A stretch of 40,028 nucleotides of DNA, taken from Candidatus Nanopelagicaceae bacterium (GTDB lineage Bacteria > Actinomycetota > Actinomycetes > Nanopelagicales > Nanopelagicaceae). The notes under the pieces are model-generated. The model saw only the letters and a program-made list of their open reading frames with translations. It made no database searches and had not been told where the DNA came from. Of the stretch, positions 32,660-39,420 are shown piece after piece. Position 1 is the stretch's first letter, and each line of letters begins with the position of its first letter. Both the position numbers and the translations under genes were made by a program. The stretch lies in NCBI GenBank assembly GCA_947460855.1, contig CANHGU010000004.1, positions 1 through 40,028 of the forward strand, in the 5' to 3' direction.

Positions 32660-33997
32660 CTATTTTTTATGATCTCGTAGCATCTCAGCTACCAGGAAGG
32701 CTAATTCAAGTGATTGAGTGTGATTTAACCGAGGATCACATGCACTCTCATACCGAGTTGCTAAATCCTCATGACTTATCTGCTCACCTCCACCAACGCA
32801 CTCAGTAACATCATCGCCAGTCAACTCAATATGTATGCCACCTGGGTGAGTACCTAGCTTTTTATGAACCTCAAAGAAGCCTCTAACCTCATCTAGAACA
32901 TCATCAAATTTGCGAGTCTTATAACCACTTGGTGCTTCATAAGTATTTCCATGCATTGGATCGCAGACCCATAGAACTATCGCCCCTGATTTAGTAACCG
33001 CTTCCACAAGTGCTGGTAATTTTTCACGAATTACCCCAGCTCCCATTCGAGTAATAAAAGTTAACCGCCCTGGCTCATTACTTGGGTTTAGCTTCTTAAT
33101 AACCGCAAGAGCATCCTCCGGCGTAGTCTTGGGTCCAAGTTTTACGCCAATTGGATTGTGAATTTTTTCAGCAAAGTCCATGTGAGCACCATCTAATTGC
33201 CTTGTGCGCTCGCCGATCCAAACAAAGTGGGCCGAAACATCATATGGATTATTAGTTCGAGAATCAATCCGAGTTAAAGCCTTCTCATACTCAAGAATTA
33301 AAGCTTCATGACTTGAATAAAAATCTACTGACTTAAAGGACTCTGGATCTACTCCTGCTGATTGCATAAATTGAAGTGCTCGACCAATCTCATTTGCCAT
33401 CTCCTCATAGCGAGCGCTAAACCTGGCGTCAGCAGCAAATCCTTTATTCCAACTGTGAACCTGTCGCAGGTCGGCAAAGCCACCCTGCGTGAAAGCCCGG
33501 ACTAAATTTAATGTTGCAGCTGAGGTGTTATAAACCTGAACTAATCTCTTAGGGTTTGGAGTCCTGGCCTGCTGATTAAATTCAATATCATTAACGGCAT
33601 CTCCTCGATAGGCCGGTAAGGTCACGCCATCACGAGTTTCATTATCATTACTGCGTGGCTTGGCAAACTGCCCAGCCATTCTGCCAACTTTAATAACCGG
33701 CAATGATGAGAAGTACTGCAGTACTGCTGCCATTTGCAATATTGTTTTTATTCGATTTCTAATTGAATCAGCAGTTGCTGCAGCAAAGGTTTCAGCACAA
33801 TCGCCACCTTGTAACCAAAAAGCACCACCTGCAGCAGCAAGTGCTATCCGCTTCTTTAAATTATCGCACTCACCGGCAAAGACAAGGGGTGGAAAGGACT
33901 CCAACTCAGCTACCGCTGATTTAACGGCCGCCTCATCTGGCCATGCTGGCTGTTGAGCCGCCACTAAGCCAGTTTTAAATATCGAGTTTGTGCTCAT
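32660..33997 (-). CDS. aroG: DAHP synthase, class II
   Basis: 3-Deoxy-D-arabino-heptulosonate 7-phosphate synthase, first step of the shikimate pathway, joining phosphoenolpyruvate and erythrose 4-phosphate. At 445 residues it has the plant/mycobacterial class II length and motifs: FWLQGGDCAETFA near residue 60, KVGRMAGQFAKPRS, RTRQLDGAHMDF, KLGPKTTPED, FITRMGAGVIREKLP, WVCDPMHGNT, and the C-terminal GGIHIELTGDDVTECVGGG. A -10-like TACCAT lies six bases before the ATG at 33997, with a 16-base palindrome where the -35 should be. Confidence 0.95.
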   Translation of the reverse strand: MSTNSIFKTGLVAAQQPAWPDEAAVKSAVAELESFPPLVFAGECDNLKKRIALAAAGGAFWLQGGDCAETFAAATADSIRNRIKTILQMAAVLQYFSSLPVIKVGRMAGQFAKPRSNDNETRDGVTLPAYRGDAVNDIEFNQQARTPNPKRLVQVYNTSAATLNLVRAFTQGGFADLRQVHSWNKGFAADARFSARYEEMANEIGRALQFMQSAGVDPESFKSVDFYSSHEALILEYEKALTRIDSRTNNPYDVSAHFVWIGERTRQLDGAHMDFAEKIHNPIGVKLGPKTTPEDALAVIKKLNPSNEPGRLTFITRMGAGVIREKLPALVEAVTKSGAIVLWVCDPMHGNTYEAPSGYKTRKFDDVLDEVRGFFEVHKKLGTHPGGIHIELTGDDVTECVGGGEQISHEDLATRYESACDPRLNHTQSLELAFLVAEMLRDHKK

Positions 33998-34003
33998 GAG
34001 GTA

Positions 34004-34009
34004 ATGGTA
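34004..34009 (-). promoter_or_regulatory. -10 element of a predicted leaderless promoter (aroG)
   Basis: TACCAT on the minus strand ends six bases before the ATG at 33997. No Shine-Dalgarno lies between. Confidence 0.55.
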
Positions 34010-34029
34010 TGCAATCTCTAGGTTTGGAT

Positions 34030-34045
34030 GTGGTTAATTAACCAC
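34030..34045. promoter_or_regulatory. 16-bp perfect palindrome before aroG
   Basis: GTGGTTAATTAACCAC is fully self-complementary. It lies 20 bases upstream of the aroG -10 element, overlapping the expected -35 position, and six bases after the pfkA stop. No T-run follows on either strand, so an operator is more likely than a terminator. Confidence 0.55.
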
Positions 34046-34051
34046 TTATCA

Positions 34052-35077
34052 CTAACCGAAGAAGATCTCCGCCTCTTTATACAACTCTGGATCTACCGTT
34101 TTTAATTTCGAGGTAGCAGATGCTAGGGGTACACGCTCAATTTTGGTGCCATGAAGTGCCACCATCTTGCCCCAATCTCCATCATGAACTGCAGTAATGG
34201 CGTGTAAGCCAAATCTAGTAGCTAGTACTCGATCAAACGCGGTAGGTGTTCCACCTCGCTGAATATGACCTAGTACAGATGTACGAGCCTCTTTACCAGT
34301 TCTAGTTTCAATTTGATTTGCTAACCATTCACCAATTCCAGAAAGCTTCACATGACCAAAGGAATCAAGAGTTTGATCTTTAGTTATCAAATCACCATCT
34401 TGCGGAATCGCACCCTCGGCAATAACAATAATTGGTGCATAGCTTTGCTCAAATCTAGATTCTACCCACTTGCATACTTGATCAACTGAGAATTTAACCT
34501 CCGGAATTAAAATACAGGAAGCTCCTCCAGCAAGTCCTGAGTGCAGTGCAATCCAACCAGCATGCCTTCCCATTACCTCAACAATTAGAGCTCTGTGATG
34601 AGACTCTGCAGTGGTGTGTAGACGATCAATCGCCTCAACTGCAATATTTACTGAGGTATCAAAACCAAATGTGTAATCGGTATTGTTCAAGTCATTGTCA
34701 ATAGTTTTAGGCACGCCAATGACTTTAACTCCGAGTGAATCTAATTTTGTAGCTACACCTAAAGTATCTTCGCCACCAATAGCAATGAGTGCATCAACGC
34801 CCATCTTTGCTAAATTTTCTTTAATTTTTTCAACGCCGCCATCGATCTTAAAGGGGTTAGTTCTAGATGAACCAAGAATTGTTCCGCCCTTAGGCAATAT
34901 TCCTCTAGTTGCCGGAACATCAAGCTTCATTGTTAAACCCTCAAGTGGTCCACGCCAACCATCACGAAAGCCAATAAACTCATAGCCATACTCTTTAACA
35001 CCCTTGCGAACAACAGCACGTATCACCGCATTTAAGCCAGGGCAATCTCCGCCTCCGGTTAGTACACCAATGCGCAT
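34052..35077 (-). CDS. pfkA: 6-Phosphofructokinase with pyrophosphate-type active-site residues
   Basis: Phosphorylates fructose 6-phosphate in glycolysis. The 341-residue protein aligns with the E. coli numbering in its first part: LTGGGDCPGLNAVIR near residue 7, GGEDT at 101-105, and PKTIDND at 123-129. Asp104 and Lys124 are the residues that, from family knowledge, go with pyrophosphate rather than ATP as phosphoryl donor (ATP enzymes have Gly104). The catalytic TIDND, the MGRHAGWIA substrate loop and HIQRGGTPTAFD are all present. A ribosome binding site (GGAG) precedes the ATG at 35077. The donor call is inference. Confidence 0.93.
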   Translation of the reverse strand: MRIGVLTGGGDCPGLNAVIRAVVRKGVKEYGYEFIGFRDGWRGPLEGLTMKLDVPATRGILPKGGTILGSSRTNPFKIDGGVEKIKENLAKMGVDALIAIGGEDTLGVATKLDSLGVKVIGVPKTIDNDLNNTDYTFGFDTSVNIAVEAIDRLHTTAESHHRALIVEVMGRHAGWIALHSGLAGGASCILIPEVKFSVDQVCKWVESRFEQSYAPIIVIAEGAIPQDGDLITKDQTLDSFGHVKLSGIGEWLANQIETRTGKEARTSVLGHIQRGGTPTAFDRVLATRFGLHAITAVHDGDWGKMVALHGTKIERVPLASATSKLKTVDPELYKEAEIFFG

Positions 35078-35112
35078 TTAAAAGGCTCCAAACTGATTAG
35101 GACGAGTAAGAA

Positions 35113-35142
35113 TTGGTCAACGTTGACGTCTAAGTCTACTCT
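35113..35142 (+). promoter_or_regulatory. Divergent pfkA/esterase control region with 12-bp palindrome
   Basis: A perfect palindrome GTCAACGTTGAC lies at 35116-35127. On the plus strand it sits between a -35-like TTGGTC (35113-35118) and a -10-like TACTCT (35137-35142), which is six bases before the esterase ATG at 35149. On the minus strand TTGACC (35120-35115), a good -35 for pfkA, overlaps the palindrome. A dimeric regulator bound here could affect both genes. Confidence 0.5.
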
Positions 35143-35148
35143 GCCGCA

Positions 35149-36087
35149 ATGGGAGTAAAACCCGAGATTGGCGAGCACCTCGCCCAGCGCGCTGCTGGTG
35201 GGATGCCAGAGGTTTGGCAAGCGCCTCTAGCTGATATACGAAAAAATACCCACTCTCATATTGCCTTAAGGCAACCCCTAATTAATCTCTATGAAATCCA
35301 ACATAAAACTATTCCCGGACCAACTGCAGATATTCCAATTCGAATATACCGCCCAACTAGTGGAAAGAACTTACCTGCTCTGATCTTCTTCCATGGCGGT
35401 GGCTGGGTTTTAAATTTTCTAGATATTTATGAACCATCACTGCGTAAGGTTGCCTTAAATGGCGAATTCATAATCATTGCAGTTCAGTATCAAAAAGCCC
35501 CAGAACATCCATATCCAATTCCTTTTCAGGATTGTTACGCCGCACTTGAGTGGACTATGAGTAATGCATCTGCGTTAGGAATAGATCCAGCAGCGATTGG
35601 TGTTGGTGGTGATAGCGCTGGAGGTAATCTGGCAGCGGCGGTTGCAATCAAAGCAAGGGATAATAATTTGGATTCGCTTGCTTTTCAACTACTAATCTAT
35701 CCTTGCAATGATATAAAAATGGAGTACTCCACTGCGACTGAATATAGTGAAGGGTACGGCCTGAGTACAAAAGCAATGAAATGGTTTTGGAATAATTACT
35801 TACCAAATAAAAGTGATCATGCTGATCCTTATGCTGTGCCAGCTACAGCAAAAAACTTACGTGGAGTTGCTCCAGCAATCATAATTACCGCGGAGTTTGA
35901 TCCACTCACAGATGACGGCCGAAACTACTATCAAAAGTTGATCGCAGATTCAGTTCCATCAGTCTATAAAGAGTATGCCGGGCAGATCCACGGATTTTTC
36001 AATCTTGGTGGTGTTACAGCAGATGCTGATCTTCTCTACTCAGATATTGCCAATGAGATCAATGGAATCATCGGAAGAGGAAATTAA
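35149..36087 (+). CDS. HSL-family alpha/beta hydrolase (esterase/lipase)
   Basis: Soluble carboxylesterase of the hormone-sensitive-lipase-like family, 312 residues. The oxyanion motif HGGGW is at 82-86, the nucleophile S156 in GGDSAGGNLAAA, the acid in AEFDPLTDDG, and the histidine in GQIHGFFNLG. No signal peptide is seen, so it acts in the cytoplasm. The ATG at 35149 has no Shine-Dalgarno and a TAnnnT hexamer six bases upstream. An EamA permease follows directly after its stop. The natural ester is unknown. Confidence 0.88.
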   Translation: MGVKPEIGEHLAQRAAGGMPEVWQAPLADIRKNTHSHIALRQPLINLYEIQHKTIPGPTADIPIRIYRPTSGKNLPALIFFHGGGWVLNFLDIYEPSLRKVALNGEFIIIAVQYQKAPEHPYPIPFQDCYAALEWTMSNASALGIDPAAIGVGGDSAGGNLAAAVAIKARDNNLDSLAFQLLIYPCNDIKMEYSTATEYSEGYGLSTKAMKWFWNNYLPNKSDHADPYAVPATAKNLRGVAPAIIITAEFDPLTDDGRNYYQKLIADSVPSVYKEYAGQIHGFFNLGGVTADADLLYSDIANEINGIIGRGN

Positions 36088-36951
36088 TTGACCAAAGTGG
36101 GCTGGGGAAGATTTGCCTTAGTTGGATTTCTCTGGGGAACACCATATTTATTTCTTAAAATTGCAGTCGCAGAGATTTCACCAGCTGCAATCGTTTTTCT
36201 GAGGGTTTTAATCGGTGCCATCGTATTAATGCCTATTGCAATACGGCAAGGGACTTTTTTTATTGCTAGAAAATATTGGCCATTTGTTTTGCTATATACA
36301 GTCACCGAATTGATTGGTCCCTGGTACTTGATAACCAATGCCGAACAGAAAATTACTTCTGGCTTAGCTGGCCTCCTTGTAGCAACTGTTCCAATTTGGG
36401 CAGCAATTCTGGCCTCAATTTTCGGTGACCATACCGTCTGGCATAAATCTCGGCTGTTTGGATTAATTATTGGTTTTATAGGTGTTGTTGCAGTTGTGGG
36501 GATTGAATCACTAAGTGGCCGCCAAGACATACTCTCAATTTCGATGGTGATACTTGCGGCTATGGGTTATGCCTATGCAATTAACATGATCAATAGAAGA
36601 ATTCCGCAGGTTGCAGGTTTGGCACTAAATACCTGGGCAATGATTATTACCTCGGTTGTTTATCTACCATTTGCCTTAGCTAGCTGGCCAAGTGAATCTC
36701 CATCTATTCAGGCAGTTGGATCGGTACTTGCACTTGGAGTTTTTTGTACAGCAATCGCCTTCATTTTATTTTTTAAAGTAATGGTTGAAGTTGGTCCACC
36801 TAGAGCATCTCTAGTAACTTATTTAAATACTGCTGTCGCGGTGCTGCTTGGTGTTGTTTTACTGGGTGAACCACTTACTCTGGGAATCGCACTTGGTTTA
36901 CCGCTAGTTTTAATCGGTTCATACTTTGCTAGTCGGAAAGTGAGTCGGTAA
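36088..36951 (+). CDS. EamA/DMT family permease
   Basis: Ten-helix membrane transporter of 287 residues with two EamA repeats: FLWGTPYLFLKIAVAEISP at the start and a second beginning near AAMGYAYAINMINRRIPQ. The start is TTG at 36088, directly after the esterase stop codon, implying coupled expression. The 3' end overlaps the era gene on the other strand by 23 bases. Substrate unknown. It is a separate family member from the permease at 30233. Confidence 0.83.
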   Translation: MTKVGWGRFALVGFLWGTPYLFLKIAVAEISPAAIVFLRVLIGAIVLMPIAIRQGTFFIARKYWPFVLLYTVTELIGPWYLITNAEQKITSGLAGLLVATVPIWAAILASIFGDHTVWHKSRLFGLIIGFIGVVAVVGIESLSGRQDILSISMVILAAMGYAYAINMINRRIPQVAGLALNTWAMIITSVVYLPFALASWPSESPSIQAVGSVLALGVFCTAIAFILFFKVMVEVGPPRASLVTYLNTAVAVLLGVVLLGEPLTLGIALGLPLVLIGSYFASRKVSR

Positions 36952-37846
36952 AACCTAGCTTCGCTAAAAGTTTCGGATCTTTTTGCCACTCTTTAGACAC
37001 CTTTACGTGAATTTGTAAAAAAACCTGTACTCCCAATATATTTTCAATTGATTTTCGGGCGATAGTGCCAATTGCTTTTAACTTACTTCCCTGCGGTCCA
37101 ATAATTATCCCTTTTTGACTATCGCGCTCAACATGTAGAGTCGCTGAAATATCAAATATTTTTCCATTATCGCGCTGCCCCATTTCCTCAATCGTGACCA
37201 TAACCGAGTGCGGCAACTCTTCATATAGCTCCTCAATTGCAGCCTCACGAATTAAATCTGCAAACATTAACTCCTGAGCTTGATCGGTGTTTATATCTGT
37301 TGGGTATAGGGCCGGGGATTCCGGTAGTTTCTTAGCTAACAAATCAAGTAAGAGATCAGTCTGATCTAAATTCTTAGCTGAAATTGGAATAATCTCGGCA
37401 TTCTCTTGAGAAACTCGGCGCGCAAAATCCGTAACCGAGAGTAGCTTGGCTGCTAAATCAGATTTAGAAATAGTATCTACTTTAGTAACTACTAGAAAAA
37501 CTACTTGACTACTTCTTAATTGCTTAGCAATATATTCATCGCCTGCACCTATTTCTTCATTAGCTGGCAGGCAAAGCACAACCGCATCGGTTGAAACCAT
37601 ATTTTCACTTACCATTGAGTTCAATCTTGTTCCAAGGGCGGTTTTAGGTTTATGCATGCCGGGTGTGTCAACAACAATCATCTGAAAACTATCACGATTA
37701 ATAATGCCTCTAATTGGATTACGTGTTGTATTTGGATGGTGAGATGTAATTACAATTTTTGTCCCAACAAGTGCATTTACCAAAGTTGACTTGCCGGTAT
37801 TTGGTCTGCCAACTATTGCTATAAAGCCAGCTCTGAAATCGCTCAT
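36929..37846 (-). CDS. era: Era, ribosome assembly GTPase
   Basis: GTP-binding protein needed for maturation of the 30S subunit through binding the 16S rRNA 3' end. The 305 residues have G1 VGRPNTGKSTL near residue 13, the effector THR region HHPNTTRNPIRG, G3 VDTPGMHKP, G4 TKVD, and the C-terminal KH domain with VERDSQKGIIIGPQGSKLKAIG. Length is normal. It follows dprA after 25 bases. Elsewhere era is usually beside ybeY and recO, so its place after dprA is unusual. Confidence 0.95.
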   Translation of the reverse strand: MSDFRAGFIAIVGRPNTGKSTLVNALVGTKIVITSHHPNTTRNPIRGIINRDSFQMIVVDTPGMHKPKTALGTRLNSMVSENMVSTDAVVLCLPANEEIGAGDEYIAKQLRSSQVVFLVVTKVDTISKSDLAAKLLSVTDFARRVSQENAEIIPISAKNLDQTDLLLDLLAKKLPESPALYPTDINTDQAQELMFADLIREAAIEELYEELPHSVMVTIEEMGQRDNGKIFDISATLHVERDSQKGIIIGPQGSKLKAIGTIARKSIENILGVQVFLQIHVKVSKEWQKDPKLLAKLGFTDSLSD

Positions 37847-37871
37847 TGGTAATATTCTCTCACCCTTTTGG

Positions 37872-38753
37872 TTACCTCAGTTGCAGAGGAGTAATTACCT
37901 CTAGTATCTCCGGCAAAGTAGTTGCAATATCGGCCACTCGTTCGGCAATTAAACGATGACACCCTTCACTCAGTGGTGAATGAACTGGCCCCGGAATTGC
38001 AAAAACAGGTCTAAACATCTCAGCGGCATCTCGAGCAGTCCTAATTGAGCCACTGACAAACTTTGCTTCAACGACCACAGTTGCTCTCGACAGTGATGCG
38101 ATCAGCCTGTTTCTAATCAAAAATCTATAGGGTTTTGACGCAACATTTGGCATTACTTCGGAAATTAACAAACCAGATTTAGAAATGTTATTAAATAATC
38201 TAATGTTTTCGGCCGGATAAAGCTTGTTAATACCGCCGGCCAGAACACAGATGCTTGTGCCCATGTTTGATAATGCCCCTTCATGAGCTGCGGTATCAAT
38301 TCCATAAGCACCGCCACTAACAACAATCAACCCAGCCTCACTCGATTGTCGAGCGAGCATATGGGAAAGCCGTACTCCATAATTGGTTGGATTTCGACTA
38401 CCAACAATTGATATTGAGTTATTAACTCTACCAAGAGCGCTTCTATCACCTTTAACGATTAAGCCAATTGGTGGGGTTGATAGATCAAATAAAGATGTTG
38501 GCCAATCACTATCTTGTGGGCAAATAAAAACACCACCAGATCTACTTATCTCAAGTCTTAGCGCTGAAATATCTTGTTGCAACAATTGTTCTTGTAAATG
38601 AATAATGTTATTTTTTGTTGAATAGTGTTTACCAGATAATAATCGCCGGTACACCGAGATTGCCCCTCGCTGATTTATCTCATAACTCCAAAAGGGATCT
38701 GCGGGTTCAATAACTGCAAAAAGTAAAAGCCTAGCTATCGATTCATCTATCAT
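37872..38753 (-). CDS. dprA: DprA/Smf DNA-processing protein
   Basis: Loads RecA on incoming single-stranded DNA in natural transformation. The 293 residues include the Rossmann-fold DprA core SIVGSRNPTNYGVRLSHMLA, VVSGGAYGIDTAAHEGAL, the VLAGGINKLYPAEN segment, and FLIRNRLIASLSRATVVVEA. The N-terminal part is short and the C-terminal winged-helix domain common in longer homologues is missing. TAAGTT lies six bases before the ATG at 38753 (leaderless pattern). The usual actinobacterial neighbours yraN and comM are not between rnhB and dprA here. Confidence 0.93.
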   Translation of the reverse strand: MIDESIARLLLFAVIEPADPFWSYEINQRGAISVYRRLLSGKHYSTKNNIIHLQEQLLQQDISALRLEISRSGGVFICPQDSDWPTSLFDLSTPPIGLIVKGDRSALGRVNNSISIVGSRNPTNYGVRLSHMLARQSSEAGLIVVSGGAYGIDTAAHEGALSNMGTSICVLAGGINKLYPAENIRLFNNISKSGLLISEVMPNVASKPYRFLIRNRLIASLSRATVVVEAKFVSGSIRTARDAAEMFRPVFAIPGPVHSPLSEGCHRLIAERVADIATTLPEILEVITPLQLR

Positions 38754-38759
38754 TTCACT

Positions 38760-38765
38760 AACTTA
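38760..38765 (-). promoter_or_regulatory. -10 element of a predicted leaderless promoter (dprA)
   Basis: TAAGTT on the minus strand ends six bases before the ATG at 38753, with no ribosome binding site. The remaining 56-base gap to rnhB shows nothing else. Confidence 0.5.
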
Positions 38766-38809
38766 ACTAAAATTTAGAAAGATTCTTAGCCGTATCTGCA
38801 ACCTGTGAA

Positions 38810-39418
38810 TTAATTACTTGCGGCAATTATCTCAGCGATATTTGCAAATGACTTTCTATGTATGGGTAATACCCCATATTGTTTAATCGCAGCGGTGTGT
38901 GATGCTGTTATATACCCCTTGTGACTTGCTAATCCATACTGTGGATACTCACTATCTAACTCAATCATGATTCTATCTCGATAAACCTTTGCCAAGATTG
39001 ATGCAGCACTTATGGATACTGCAACCTGATCGCCTTTCCACACCGCTAAATTTGGTGTAGTCAGTCCAGGTATTGCATAACCATCAGTTAAGACATACTC
39101 GGGTGTAATTTGCAGTGCATTAACTGCACGTCTCATTCCTTCAATATTACATTTGTGCAAACCAAGTGAATCAATCTCATCTACGCCTATTTCAATAATT
39201 GCGTATGCCAGTGCATTGCTAATAATTACATCATATAATTTTTCGCGTACCTTGGCGGTTAACTCTTTCGAATCTTTAATATCTGACAAATTACTCGAAA
39301 ATGGATCCTTTAATACAACTGAAGCCACAACAAGTGGTCCGGCACATGGTCCACGCCCTGCTTCGTCGACCCCTGCAATCTTTACTACTCCAGATTTAAT
39401 TAGGGTTTCTTCAATCAT
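38810..39418 (-). CDS. rnhB: Ribonuclease HII
   Basis: Cleaves RNA in RNA-DNA hybrids and single ribonucleotides in DNA. The 202 residues contain the N-terminal AGVDEAGRGPCAGPL with the catalytic Asp-Glu pair, DSKELTAKVRE, YVLTDGYAIPG with the third aspartate, SISAASILAKVYRDR, and the C-terminal YGLASHKGYITASH. Length is normal. It begins two bases before the lepB stop on the same strand. Confidence 0.96.
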   Translation of the reverse strand: MIEETLIKSGVVKIAGVDEAGRGPCAGPLVVASVVLKDPFSSNLSDIKDSKELTAKVREKLYDVIISNALAYAIIEIGVDEIDSLGLHKCNIEGMRRAVNALQITPEYVLTDGYAIPGLTTPNLAVWKGDQVAVSISAASILAKVYRDRIMIELDSEYPQYGLASHKGYITASHTAAIKQYGVLPIHRKSFANIAEIIAASN

Positions 39419-39420
39419 TT

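Noticed and set aside
36084-36530. 148-codon open frame on the minus strand within the EamA permease gene
   Set aside because: Antisense to a clear ten-helix permease; no family features and no start signals.
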